A DNA stretch of 43,287 nucleotides, from positions 1 through 43,287 of the IMG/VR virus record IMGVR_UViG_3300049479_000135, one strand, 5' to 3'. The DNA comes from a virus. Positions 16,387 through 25,659 of this stretch are shown here, in pieces (positions within the stretch are counted from its first letter, which is position 1; each line of letters starts with the position of its first letter). The notes beneath the pieces were generated by a model. That model did no database searches. It was not told the DNA's origin and was given only the letters and a program-made list of their open reading frames with translations. Both the position numbers and the translations under genes were made by a program.

Positions 16387-16887
16387 ATGTCTTACGATAT
16401 CGCCCTCCCCCTCGACATTGGCGCGAAGTCCACCAGCACGGCCCTTGACGGCCTGGTTGGCGCGGAGTTCGTCGTCCGCTCCGCTCTTCTCCCTGGCGTC
16501 TCTGCCCCTCCCGGTGCGCTGACCCGCATCCGTCTGGTGCAGGCGACCGCCGCCGCCGCCAACGCCACCCTGGTCCTGTGGGCTGCGTCCACTGGCCCTG
16601 GTGCTGGCACGGTTGCTGGCCTGGCTGGCGCTAACGCCCTGCCTGGCACGGTCGCTGGTTCGTGCATCCTGAGTTCCGCCGCCGCCAGCGGCGACAAGTT
16701 CTGGGTTGCCGTGTCTGGCCCGGCGTTCTGCACGACCTCGGCGGCTGTCGCCCTGGGCGCGCAGCTTCAGGTCACTGCGTCCGGCACCCTGGATGACGGT
16801 GCCTCGGCTGCTGACACCACCGTTGGCTGGGCGATGAACGCCATCGGCAGCGGCACGACTGGCACCGTCCGTCTCGACCTGCCCTAA
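16387..16887 (+). CDS. Capsid decoration/accessory protein (166 aa)
   Basis: AAGGA about 8 nt upstream supports ATG 16387. The protein is Ala, Gly, Val and Thr-rich and beta-structured, with no charged catalytic motif. It directly follows the capsid gene. This suits a head decoration or stabilising protein displayed on the capsid, though a fibre-like role is possible. Confidence 0.65.
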   Translation: MSYDIALPLDIGAKSTSTALDGLVGAEFVVRSALLPGVSAPPGALTRIRLVQATAAAANATLVLWAASTGPGAGTVAGLAGANALPGTVAGSCILSSAAASGDKFWVAVSGPAFCTTSAAVALGAQLQVTASGTLDDGASAADTTVGWAMNAIGSGTTGTVRLDLP

Positions 16888-16901
16888 TCCGGCAGTTGGC
16901 T

Positions 16902-16936
16902 AGGCGGGGGCGTTCCTTCTGGGGGCGCTCCCGCCT
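16902..16936 (+). terminator. Strong GC hairpin, probable terminator
   Basis: AGGCGGGGGCG (16902-16912) pairs with CGCTCCCGCCT (16926-16936), 11 bp with one G-T pair and a 13-nt loop. Only a modest T-rich stretch (GTTTCT) follows. It lies after the capsid and decoration genes and could give partial termination. Confidence 0.5.
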
Positions 16937-16991
16937 CGTCGTTTCTAGACACCTGCTTGCCCTTTTCGGTTACTCGTATAGGATCCCAACC

Positions 16992-18452
16992 ATGAGCGAA
17001 GGCACGATGTGGAAGGTAGGCACGACCGCCTACGACTATTTTGACTACAACGTTGCCAGCCTCGCTACGGGGGATTTCACCATCCAGGTTGACAAGGATG
17101 GCGTTGCTGCCGCCAATACCGGCATCACGATTACCTATATCGCTGGCCAGCGGTATGTGGTCACTATCAACGGTGGAACCTCATTCCTTGCCGCCTCTGG
17201 CCAGTACAACGTCACCATTTTCCGTACCAGTCTGCCGGATGACCGCTGGCAGTCGCAGTGGACCGTCACCACGACCGGTCTTCCAACTGGCACCATCGGG
17301 TCTGCGAGCTTCACCGCTGTCGCCAGTAACGGCCGCGTAACGGATGGCGTTACGCCCATCGAATCGGCCACGGTCTACATCTACCGTCCTACCGGCACGC
17401 TCTACACGTCGGTCCAGACGACCGCTGCCGGCCTGTGGGGGCCTGTCTACTTTGACGCCAACGGCACCTGGGCGATCACCGTCCAGCGATCTGGCTATAC
17501 GGTTGGTGGCGCGTCTATCGTCGTCTCTGGCGCATCGGCCACTGGCCCCGGCACCGACATCGCCATCACGGCTGCGTCTGCAAGTTCCGGCATCACACTG
17601 TCTGCGTTGCTGGCGTATGCACGGCGTATGTACCGTGACCGCACCAGCGGTAAGACGGACGCAGAACTGACGCAGGCCATCAATGAAGCCGTGCTGTGGT
17701 GCAGCACTCAGCATCTCTGGCCGTGGTACAGCACGACTGGCAGGTTGAACATTAACCCTGCATATGAGACTGGATCGGTGGCATGCACCAGCGGCAGCGC
17801 CGTCGTGACCCTGACTGGTGGTGTGTTCCCAAGCTGGGCGGCTGATGCTGATGTGTACATAAATGGCATGTACCATGAAGTCCTGACCCGCGACAGCGAT
17901 ACCCAGGTCACGCTGGTTTATCCTTGGCAGGAGGACAACTACAGCGGTTCTTATACGTTGGCGCAGACCTCCTACGCCCTGCCGTCTGACTGCATGCGTC
18001 TGGACAAGATCACCAGCACGACCGGCTGGATCTGGGGCGCGGAGCCGGTGAGCCGCTTCACGCTGGAAGAGGCGCGCAGTCAGTGGCGCTTGACTGCCCA
18101 GACTCCTGCGCGTTTGTGGGCGATCTTTAAGAACCAGATCGTCCTCTGGCCGATGCCCAGCGAACGCCGGATGGTCAACGTTCTGTACTTCCGTCGCCCG
18201 GCTACGCTGGTGTCCAGCCTCGATGAAGCCGATTGGGATTCCAACCTCATCAGCCTCCTGCACCGTGCCATTGACTATCAGGTCGCTCTGCGCGGTGACT
18301 GCGTGGCTGGCAGCAAGGAAGAGTGCTTCGCCGCGCTCCGTGAGGATCTGGCCCGCAGCATCGCCCAGGATCGCACAGCTACGACCCGTCGCCCTGGATT
18401 CCAGAGCAACTACGAAACCGACCGCATCTTTGGGACGAACATCATCGCATGA
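16992..18452 (+). CDS. Head-tail adaptor with N-terminal Ig-like domains (486 aa)
   Basis: I chose ATG 16992 (AGGAT 8 nt upstream) over a TTG at 16896 that would read through the hairpin. The first 230 residues are beta-rich (Ig-like or fibre-like). The C-terminal 250 residues begin with ALLAYARRMYRDR and contain DAELTQAINEAVLWC and LPSDCMRL, resembling T7 gp11-type or P22 gp4-type connectors. It likely joins portal to tail. The N-terminal extension may decorate the tail. It overlaps the next gene (ATGA). Confidence 0.7.
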   Translation: MSEGTMWKVGTTAYDYFDYNVASLATGDFTIQVDKDGVAAANTGITITYIAGQRYVVTINGGTSFLAASGQYNVTIFRTSLPDDRWQSQWTVTTTGLPTGTIGSASFTAVASNGRVTDGVTPIESATVYIYRPTGTLYTSVQTTAAGLWGPVYFDANGTWAITVQRSGYTVGGASIVVSGASATGPGTDIAITAASASSGITLSALLAYARRMYRDRTSGKTDAELTQAINEAVLWCSTQHLWPWYSTTGRLNINPAYETGSVACTSGSAVVTLTGGVFPSWAADADVYINGMYHEVLTRDSDTQVTLVYPWQEDNYSGSYTLAQTSYALPSDCMRLDKITSTTGWIWGAEPVSRFTLEEARSQWRLTAQTPARLWAIFKNQIVLWPMPSERRMVNVLYFRRPATLVSSLDEADWDSNLISLLHRAIDYQVALRGDCVAGSKEECFAALREDLARSIAQDRTATTRRPGFQSNYETDRIFGTNIIA

Positions 18453-20668
18453 GCCTCCGTGAGAAACCATGGCCGGGCATGCGGCAGGATGTCACCGACC
18501 TTGGTGACGGTCCCATTGATGTCGTCAACGTCAAGTACCGCAAGCAGGGCGAGCTTCAGCGCCGTCCTGGGCTTGGCCAGCGATACGGACTGAGTGCTAC
18601 CCAGCTTGGGTTCCTGTCGTCTACGGGCGGGAACCATCTCATCGCCAAGGATGGCACTACCATTACCAGCATCAATATGGACACGCTGGCGACGACCACG
18701 CTGGCGACAGGACTTAATACTGCCCGTGGATCGTTTGCGCTGGCCAATGGCGCGCTGTATTACGCCAATGGCGTTAACCCAGTGAAGGTGATTTACAACG
18801 GGTCAGTCTCCGCTGTGAACGCTGGGCTTACCACGCCAACGACGATCATGACTGGTATCAGCGGCAATGGGCGCATGTCCCCAGGCACACATCTCATTCG
18901 CTTCAGATTCAAGGATAGTGTTACCAGGTATATCAGTAACCCATCTACGGCTATATCGTTTACGGTTGACACATATAGTGTAGGCCAGGCTACCATGACC
19001 AACGGCAGCACTGCTGTAACACTGGTTGGCGGAGGGCAAACGCAGGGCTATCCTGCGTCAAACATCATAGTGAATGGTCAAGAGTTCACTATGTCTGCCA
19101 TTACGCTAACGACGTTTCAAATCAACCCCGCATGGACTGGTGAAACTGGAGACTATGACTATACTATCGTCAGGACTGGAAACTTCCAAGTAGACATTGG
19201 ATCTCCAGTTGAGGCGCGTGTTGATAGACTTATCGTTGAAATGACTGAAGCTGATGGTTCTACGTTTTACGTTGTTGAAGAACGGTCCCTAACTACGGCA
19301 TACACACCCAACATTTTGGACCAAATATTGAATCAGCAACAGCTTTCTGATGTTTACGCCGCACCGGACGGATTCGGTCATGAGCCGCCGCCGTCGTCCA
19401 TCGTATCGCTGATGTCCAGCCGCAACCGTCTGTTTGGGCTTGACGGCAGCGGCACTCTGTACTGGTCCCGTGCTTCGTATCCAGAAGGCTGGAACGCCCT
19501 GGAGTGGGCACAGAAGGTGTTCAGCAACGGTGGCGACAAAGCCATTGCGCTGGGCAACTTCATGTCCGACATCTACGTCTTTGGACAGCGCAGCATGGCT
19601 CGCCTGGTGTACAATGGCGACCCAGCTTCCGGCATGTTTGCCCAGATGCCAACCAGTTTTGGTGTCTGGAATCAGAACTGTACGGTTGAGGTTGAAGGCT
19701 CTCTATGGGGCTGGGGTCGTCAGGGCGTTTTCCGCATCACGGAGATTCAGCCCAAGTACATGAGTGCGCCTGTTGCCGAGACGCTGCGCACGGACATGGA
19801 CGTGTCTCAGGCTGCAAACTTCTTCGCTTTCTACGACCCGCAGGAACGCCTGTTGTGGTTCTGCTATCAGGCCATTGGCGACACTGGTGTGCGCCGTGCT
19901 GTCTGCTACGACCTCCAGACCCGTGAGTGGCACCGCCGCACGTTCCGCCACAAGTTGAATCATGCCATTGTCGCCGGTGATGCATCGCGTGACGACTATA
20001 TCTATGCGGCGGATGATGACGGCGGATACGTATGGCGTCTGACGGACGGCGTCTTTGATGGCGTGCCGACCACCATGGCTAGTGGCGTCATCACGGCCAA
20101 CACGGGGTCCACGACGACCACTATCCTGACGGACGGCCCGGTATCCGATGTTGTCGGAGCCATCCTATACAACCCCCGCACGGGCGAGGAGCGACGGATT
20201 ACCGGCTATACGGCTGGGTCCGTCACGCTAGCATCAGCCCTCGCTTCAACGCCGGTCATTGGCGATGAGTTCTGGATCGGGTCTATCCCCGTATCCTATC
20301 GGTCGCAGTGGATTCCGGTGTCCTACGTCTACGAGGGTCGCCGTCCGTCCTATCTGGAACTACTGCACCTGTCAACCACCAGCGGCGTTGTCATGGATGT
20401 TGCGTATTACACCGACTACAGCGCCAGCCCGATGACCTGGAGCCGTGTCGCTGACGATGCCATGATGAACGGACTGACCATCGTGAACGGAGCTACCTAC
20501 GCTACGCAGGACGTATCCGCTGGCCGCAACACGGTTCCGGTGCCTGCCGACTTCTCGCTGACCTTCCAGTTCAAACTGGACCAGTTGAAGCCGCTTGGAA
20601 CCTTCCGCCTGTTGAACGCCAGCCTGCTGTGGAATGACCAGCGTGGAGCGAAGGAGATTGGCAACTAA
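18449..20668 (+). CDS. Tail protein, beta-propeller-like (739 aa)
   Basis: This 739-aa protein follows the adaptor with a 4-nt overlap. It begins with a conserved-looking N-terminus (EKPWPGMRQDVTDLGDGP) and contains repeated Trp- and Tyr-rich blade-like segments (VYGAPDGF-like, WSRASYPEGW, YDLQTREWH). This pattern matches the T7 gp12 or P22-like nozzle proteins that close the short tail. It supports a podovirus-type particle. Confidence 0.7.
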   Translation: MSLREKPWPGMRQDVTDLGDGPIDVVNVKYRKQGELQRRPGLGQRYGLSATQLGFLSSTGGNHLIAKDGTTITSINMDTLATTTLATGLNTARGSFALANGALYYANGVNPVKVIYNGSVSAVNAGLTTPTTIMTGISGNGRMSPGTHLIRFRFKDSVTRYISNPSTAISFTVDTYSVGQATMTNGSTAVTLVGGGQTQGYPASNIIVNGQEFTMSAITLTTFQINPAWTGETGDYDYTIVRTGNFQVDIGSPVEARVDRLIVEMTEADGSTFYVVEERSLTTAYTPNILDQILNQQQLSDVYAAPDGFGHEPPPSSIVSLMSSRNRLFGLDGSGTLYWSRASYPEGWNALEWAQKVFSNGGDKAIALGNFMSDIYVFGQRSMARLVYNGDPASGMFAQMPTSFGVWNQNCTVEVEGSLWGWGRQGVFRITEIQPKYMSAPVAETLRTDMDVSQAANFFAFYDPQERLLWFCYQAIGDTGVRRAVCYDLQTREWHRRTFRHKLNHAIVAGDASRDDYIYAADDDGGYVWRLTDGVFDGVPTTMASGVITANTGSTTTTILTDGPVSDVVGAILYNPRTGEERRITGYTAGSVTLASALASTPVIGDEFWIGSIPVSYRSQWIPVSYVYEGRRPSYLELLHLSTTSGVVMDVAYYTDYSASPMTWSRVADDAMMNGLTIVNGATYATQDVSAGRNTVPVPADFSLTFQFKLDQLKPLGTFRLLNASLLWNDQRGAKEIGN

Positions 20669-21699
20669 TGCTGTCCTCATCCGCAACCATTGAAGATGGC
20701 GACTGGGATAGCGTACGTCAGGCGACGGCTGCGCTCACCCGCGACCTGGAGCGCATCATGCTGTCCATGGGTCAGGGCGGTGGCGACTTTGGCGGAGCCA
20801 CGCCTAAGAGCGCACGGGACCAGCAGGTTTCCCAAGATGGGAACTACGGATATCAGGCTGTCACCATGGACATGCTTCGCGACCTAGAGAATAGGCTGCG
20901 TGCAATCATTGCGGCTATCCCGCCTACCACTACGTCTCTGTCAGTTGGCGGTGATCTGAGCGGATCGACCTCTAGCGCAAGCGTCATTAAGCTTCGTGGC
21001 GTTACCATTAGTGGCACTTTGCCGTCCGTGGACGAACAGGTTCTTATGTACAACCTTCCATCCACAAGGTGGGAACCGATAACGCTTGTGGCGAGCAACG
21101 GCGGCCTACTAACGAAGGACGGGACCGGCCTTATTGAAATAGCTGGAGGCACAGCACTGTCGGTAGTTGGCAACGCAACAAACACAACCGGCAGTATTAA
21201 CGCTATATCTGCCGCATCTGCCGACACTATTCTTGGTCGCCGTGGCACCGCGCTGACGTGGGCCAAGGTAAGCACAAATGAAGTCAATGATGCTGCTATT
21301 ACCAAGGCAAAGATGGAGAACGGAACTGCATGCAGTGTCATTGGGCGAGCGGCTAACACGCCTGGTGTTACGGCGGACATAGCTGCGTCTGCAAACGGGC
21401 AGATACTCACCCGCGCATCTAATGCCATGAGCTTTTCAGCAACTCCTACGCTTGGCGTATCTGGCACCACCAATGGATCGCTGACACTGGCCGGCGCAAC
21501 CGCTGCAACGTCCATGACCCTTGCGTGTTCAGGGGCTAACGCAACTATTGCTATTGGCAACGCAACATCTGCGTCTGCCATAGTGATAAGCCCGACGCTT
21601 GTAACTGCGTTAGGACGTGTAATGTCGGTCCGCGAAATTGACGTGTGCGATGCAGGGACGGCTAAGAAAATGCTTGTTCTCGCAAGCGCCCCGTACTAA
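20668..21699 (+). CDS. Tail fibre with NATN-type repeats (343 aa)
   Basis: The start overlaps the preceding stop (TAATG). The N-terminal 90 residues are helical and probably anchor to the tail. The rest is repetitive. Two related blocks around residues 165-190 and 225-250 (SVVGNATNT and SVIGRAANT, each followed by ILGR- or ILTR-like motifs) match a repeat type common in phage fibres. It is a likely adhesin or fibre shaft. No hydrolase motif is visible. Confidence 0.75.
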   Translation: MLSSSATIEDGDWDSVRQATAALTRDLERIMLSMGQGGGDFGGATPKSARDQQVSQDGNYGYQAVTMDMLRDLENRLRAIIAAIPPTTTSLSVGGDLSGSTSSASVIKLRGVTISGTLPSVDEQVLMYNLPSTRWEPITLVASNGGLLTKDGTGLIEIAGGTALSVVGNATNTTGSINAISAASADTILGRRGTALTWAKVSTNEVNDAAITKAKMENGTACSVIGRAANTPGVTADIAASANGQILTRASNAMSFSATPTLGVSGTTNGSLTLAGATAATSMTLACSGANATIAIGNATSASAIVISPTLVTALGRVMSVREIDVCDAGTAKKMLVLASAPY

Positions 21700-21701
21700 T
21701 C

Positions 21702-22217
21702 ATGGCGATTGTTATACCCAACGTATTGAGTGCTGGCGCTCATGGCATAGGTCCAGCAAACTACGCGACGTGGTTCGACACGGTAAACGTATGCCCAGGC
21801 GGTCCTCTGTTTTATTCAGACGACATCGTTGGGCAGGTACGGAGAGCTAAAATAACCGATGGCACTAGAACATACGAGGCAAACGGGTGTGTCGTTAACG
21901 GTTTTTCTGGCTATATGTGGCGCGACAGATTTGGACAGCAGGGCATAGACATATGGAAGATGCGGCGCGCTGGACTTTGGACAACCAGCATACAGTTTAC
22001 TCATTCCATTGTGCTAAAAAACAACGTTTATGTTGACGGCGGTGGGCGTAATAGCTTTTTCTGCGCCATTTATCGCCTTGACAACAGCGCACAAATCGGC
22101 GCTACTATTTACGACGAGTTTGTGGCCGGCATAGGATCCAACCCGACATGCGTAACAGCCTTCACAAACAGCTATAGTGTTACATTTTATGCCGATGGCA
22201 GCTACACTTTGCCCTGA
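21702..22217 (+). CDS. Fibre accessory/tip protein (171 aa)
   Basis: This small beta-rich protein directly follows the fibre gene. It is rich in Gly, aromatic residues and Asn, and has four Cys. It may be the fibre tip or a chaperone. The base composition is more AT-rich than that of neighbouring genes, consistent with swapped receptor-binding material. I do not recognise the family. Confidence 0.6.
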   Translation: MAIVIPNVLSAGAHGIGPANYATWFDTVNVCPGGPLFYSDDIVGQVRRAKITDGTRTYEANGCVVNGFSGYMWRDRFGQQGIDIWKMRRAGLWTTSIQFTHSIVLKNNVYVDGGGRNSFFCAIYRLDNSAQIGATIYDEFVAGIGSNPTCVTAFTNSYSVTFYADGSYTLP

Positions 22218-22608
22218 TAATATATCGAAAACCGATGTGTTTTGCGGCGATTTCATTATCCGCCGATACCGACCGCTTGGCCTTTCCGCCCTACTGCGCG
22301 ACCTCGGCGCAGATCCAGCAACCACAGAGCTAGAGATTGTCGGCGGTATCGGCAGGCTCATTATGCGGTCCGATGGAAGCGAAACATGGGAACCAACAAT
22401 CATCGATCGGGCAGCGCCAGCGCAGCCGCTACCAGCAGACCAATCCATGGCGGATGCCCGGCGTGCTATCTGCCAGTCCTGCCCCTCCATGGCCGACCGC
22501 TGCACAGCGTCAGGCTGTGGATGCGCTGGCGAGGGCAAGCCGGATGTCTGGTCTAGCCGCTGCCCACTTGGCAAATGGCCACTCCCCACTATTGGTTGCA
22601 ACCCATAA
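22195..22608 (+). CDS. Cys-rich zinc-binding-like protein (137 aa)
   Basis: ATG 22195 overlaps the previous gene. An ATG at 22189 is also possible. The C-terminal half carries a dense Cys cluster: CQSC, C, CGC and C followed by PLGKW. This layout recurs in small proteins near phage fibre genes and probably binds zinc. The N-terminal half is alpha/beta. Its role is unknown. Fibre maturation is an inference from location. Confidence 0.6.
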   Translation: MAATLCPDNISKTDVFCGDFIIRRYRPLGLSALLRDLGADPATTELEIVGGIGRLIMRSDGSETWEPTIIDRAAPAQPLPADQSMADARRAICQSCPSMADRCTASGCGCAGEGKPDVWSSRCPLGKWPLPTIGCNP

Positions 22609-22628
22609 TCACCGCATAGGATACCACC

Positions 22629-23387
22629 ATGGCACTTTCCCTTAACGACCAGTTCGGGCGCGCACGGCAGCAGGCTGAGGCTGCCGCCGCTGGCATGCGC
22701 CCTGTCCCGATGCAGCGGCAGATGGTGTCCCCGTTTGCGTTTGCTGGCACCCAGCGGCGAGCCGACGAAAACGCTGCTGCCAACCAGCGTACGAGGCAGT
22801 CGGTGCAGGACTATAACGCCCAGCTTGCCATTGCCCTTACCGATCCTGGCCGCAACCCTTTTGCTGCCTTCCAGCGGAACATCGGCACCAGCGAGGACTT
22901 CTATAACCAGCAGTCCGGTGAGTCGCCCATGGACCGCATGCTGCGTGAGCAGCTTATGGCCCGTGCTGGTGGCCAGTCCCAGCCCTACGATGCCCGTACG
23001 ATCAACGCCCTGAAGGTCGGCGCTAACGAGCAGGCTGCTGCCGCTGAGATGGCGAACAACCAGCGGGCGCAGGCGAACCTGGAGCAGCGGGGCTTCAAGC
23101 CTGGCGATCCTGGGTACGAGGCTGCCATGTCCCGCAACCAGCTTGCTCGCCAGCAGGCGAACCAGCAGGCGTCGCTGGGCATCAACCAGCAGGCGAATGT
23201 GGCAAACTACAACGCTCAGGGTCAGGCTCTTGGCCAGATGGGCGCGTACCAGAGTGATGCCTATAAACGCCAGGCTGGTGCACTGGATCGCATGCAGCGC
23301 CAGTACGATAAGGTGTCTATGCGCGACATGGCCAGCCAGAACTGGAAGGTTCCGTCTTACGCCGATATGATGAAGGGGAACAAGTAA
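22629..23387 (+). CDS. Internal virion (ejection) protein, Gln/Ala-rich (252 aa)
   Basis: A ribosome site (AGGA, 8 nt) precedes ATG 22629. The protein is helical, rich in Gln, Ala, Arg and Asn, with repeated NQQA motifs around residues 165-195. It heads a run of four genes joined by 1-nt TAATG overlaps or short gaps. Size order and composition resemble the internal core or ejection proteins of short-tailed phages, which enter the host envelope with the DNA. Confidence 0.6.
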   Translation: MALSLNDQFGRARQQAEAAAAGMRPVPMQRQMVSPFAFAGTQRRADENAAANQRTRQSVQDYNAQLAIALTDPGRNPFAAFQRNIGTSEDFYNQQSGESPMDRMLREQLMARAGGQSQPYDARTINALKVGANEQAAAAEMANNQRAQANLEQRGFKPGDPGYEAAMSRNQLARQQANQQASLGINQQANVANYNAQGQALGQMGAYQSDAYKRQAGALDRMQRQYDKVSMRDMASQNWKVPSYADMMKGNK

Positions 23388-24688
23388 TGCCTACGTCAGC
23401 AGAAGCCGCACGTCTCGCTCAAGAGGACGCGATGATGCGCCAGATCGCCATGCAGGCTGCTGCCCAGCGGCAGCGCCAGCAGGAGATGAGTCAGATGCAG
23501 GCTGGCCGTGCGCAGGCCGAATCGACCGCAGAGCGTATTGCCCGTATGCAGATTGAGGCGGAGGATCGTCGGCAGGGCAGTCTTGCCGCTCGTGAGGAAG
23601 CCGCCAATAAAGCCCTCATGGACCGCCAGCTTGCCCTGGTTGCCGCTGGTAAGCAGATGAGCGAGGCCGAGAAGGCACAGCATGACATGGCGCGCGAAGA
23701 CCGTGCGGGCGACTACAAGGCTGCCATTGGTCAGGAAATCGCCAAGGCTATCCGTGGCAACCAGCCGGCGTCCGGGTTTGTCGGGTCATCCTACGCGACC
23801 AAGACCAAGGATGCCGCCATGGCCGAGCCTGCGCCACAGCGCAGCCCGGCATACGACATGACTGGGTTCAACGCCGATGTTGCTGGCATCGCAGATAACG
23901 CACGTGTTGCACGCAATGAGTCTGACGGGCTGTTGTCCTATGACGATCTGCCGACCTATACCCCCGGTAAGCAGGGTGCGTTTGTGCGTGATCCGACCGG
24001 CACGCTGCGCCAAGTCCACTTCCCTGAGGCGTCGTCGTCCAAGACGGCCAATAAGGCTGCGGTTGAAGCCTTGAAGGCCCAGTTGATGCCCGAGTCGCCA
24101 ATTCCCGGTGTTACCGGTGCTGGTGCCGCCGCAACCATGCCTCCCGCTGTCCCTGCTGCCACGGCTTCCGATCCAGTTGACCGAGCGCTAAAGCTGGCTC
24201 GCTCGTTTGGCATGGCCCCTGAAGATTCGGAGCTTGTCCGTAAGCGTAGCCGCGAAGACGCTTCGTACACGGCGCAGATTGCTGCTATTCAGAATGACGT
24301 TGCGCTGACGCCAGCAGAAAAGGCATCCGCTATTGCTGCTGTAGCAGCCGGCAAAGAGATCCCGCGCACTGGCGTTTTTGATCCAGCTAAAGTCCGCAAT
24401 CGCGCGCAGATTCAGGCGTTGGCCGCTCCGCATATTGATAAAGCGCGTTCGTTCCTTAAAGACAACACGTGGTCTATCTCTGACGCCGACAAGACGCAAG
24501 TGCAGCGCTACCTCCAAGCTATGGTTGATGATATTTATCAATCTGGAGGCGACTACGAGACGCAAAAGGCGGCCATCAATATGGCCGTCCAGCAACTCAT
24601 CGACCAGATCGAAAGCGGTCGTGGCACGTTTGGCACCGCTGGCGCGGATGACCTTGTTCAGTCGCTTGAATCACGGAGGCTCCGCTAA
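23387..24688 (+). CDS. Internal virion protein (433 aa)
   Basis: The start overlaps the preceding stop (TAATG). The N-terminal 120 residues form Gln/Arg/Ala coiled coils. A Pro/Ala-rich linker (about 230-270) separates them from a helical C-terminal domain. It contains no visible glycosidase or transglycosylase motif. I infer an ejection or core protein from composition and neighbours. Confidence 0.6.
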   Translation: MPTSAEAARLAQEDAMMRQIAMQAAAQRQRQQEMSQMQAGRAQAESTAERIARMQIEAEDRRQGSLAAREEAANKALMDRQLALVAAGKQMSEAEKAQHDMAREDRAGDYKAAIGQEIAKAIRGNQPASGFVGSSYATKTKDAAMAEPAPQRSPAYDMTGFNADVAGIADNARVARNESDGLLSYDDLPTYTPGKQGAFVRDPTGTLRQVHFPEASSSKTANKAAVEALKAQLMPESPIPGVTGAGAAATMPPAVPAATASDPVDRALKLARSFGMAPEDSELVRKRSREDASYTAQIAAIQNDVALTPAEKASAIAAVAAGKEIPRTGVFDPAKVRNRAQIQALAAPHIDKARSFLKDNTWSISDADKTQVQRYLQAMVDDIYQSGGDYETQKAAINMAVQQLIDQIESGRGTFGTAGADDLVQSLESRRLR

Positions 24689-25656
24689 TGATTCCTGCCC
24701 TCATGGCCGCAGCAGCGGCAAACCCAGGCGTCACAACCGCTATTACAACCACGCTGGGCAGCCTGCTTCCGTTTATCATTGACGCCTTCAGGTCAGGACG
24801 CTCTCCAGACGAGGCTGCCGCGCACGTGGCCAAGCAGCGCGCAGAGATTATTGCTAGACTCACAGCGTCAGGCATGCCGGAGCAACAGGCGGCGGCCATG
24901 GCTGATACGCAGCTTGCTGGCGCGTTTGAGCGTGCGCAGATCCCAGAGGACATGGGGCCGTTCGCGGCAACCGTCCTAAGCCTCGCTGGTGCCGCTGGTG
25001 GTTTCGGTGCTGGGCGTATGATCGGCAAGAGGCTGGCCGTCCCCAAGCCTGGAACACCGGCTGCAACAGATATGGCCGCTGAGTCCGCTGCGCGGGCCGG
25101 CGTTACGGCAAAGACTGGCACGGTCCCAGACTTCATGCCCGGCGAGATGGAGAGTGTCCCGCGTGCAAAGTCTAAGGACTTCGCCCCGTGGGAGTCCATG
25201 CCGGAAGTGCAGGATGCCATGTCTCGTAAGCAGGCGTCAGCCGCAATGCAGCCCAAGTCTGGTGCTCCGGCTTTGGGATACGAGCAAGCCCCCAGGCTTG
25301 GTTACAATCAGACCGCTATTGAGATGCCGTACAGCGCGCCTAGCAAGCCCATTCATATGGGGTATCAGGGAACTGATCTGTCTGCTGACGACATGGTTCG
25401 CGCCAAGCTGGCCGAGATTGCCTCGGCACAGCCATCTGTGATTGGTGAAATTCAGGGTACCATGCCTGGCGTTGGCGGATTCCCGGCATCGCTGAACAGG
25501 GCCGCTGCCCGTCAACCCGGCATTAAGGCCGCTCAGATGGACGAGGCTTTTGCTGGCCGTCGTAACGTCGCTGACCAGACACGGCAGATGCAAATTGACG
25601 CCGAGTTTGAGAAAGCCAAGTTGCTTGAGCTTATCGACGGGTTAGTCTATCGCTAG
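24688..25656 (+). CDS. Internal virion protein with hydrophobic segments (322 aa)
   Basis: The start overlaps the preceding stop (TAATG). Residues about 12-33 and 93-112 are hydrophobic and Gly/Ala-rich, so membrane insertion during DNA entry is plausible. The C-terminal half is polar and Pro-rich. It belongs to the same ejection-protein run. I see no catalytic motif. Confidence 0.6.
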   Translation: MIPALMAAAAANPGVTTAITTTLGSLLPFIIDAFRSGRSPDEAAAHVAKQRAEIIARLTASGMPEQQAAAMADTQLAGAFERAQIPEDMGPFAATVLSLAGAAGGFGAGRMIGKRLAVPKPGTPAATDMAAESAARAGVTAKTGTVPDFMPGEMESVPRAKSKDFAPWESMPEVQDAMSRKQASAAMQPKSGAPALGYEQAPRLGYNQTAIEMPYSAPSKPIHMGYQGTDLSADDMVRAKLAEIASAQPSVIGEIQGTMPGVGGFPASLNRAAARQPGIKAAQMDEAFAGRRNVADQTRQMQIDAEFEKAKLLELIDGLVYR

Positions 25657-25659
25657 CCC

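Noticed and set aside
17181-18470. 429-codon minus-strand ORF opposite the adaptor gene
   Set aside because: A shadow frame. The + gene has operon overlaps and recognisable motifs.
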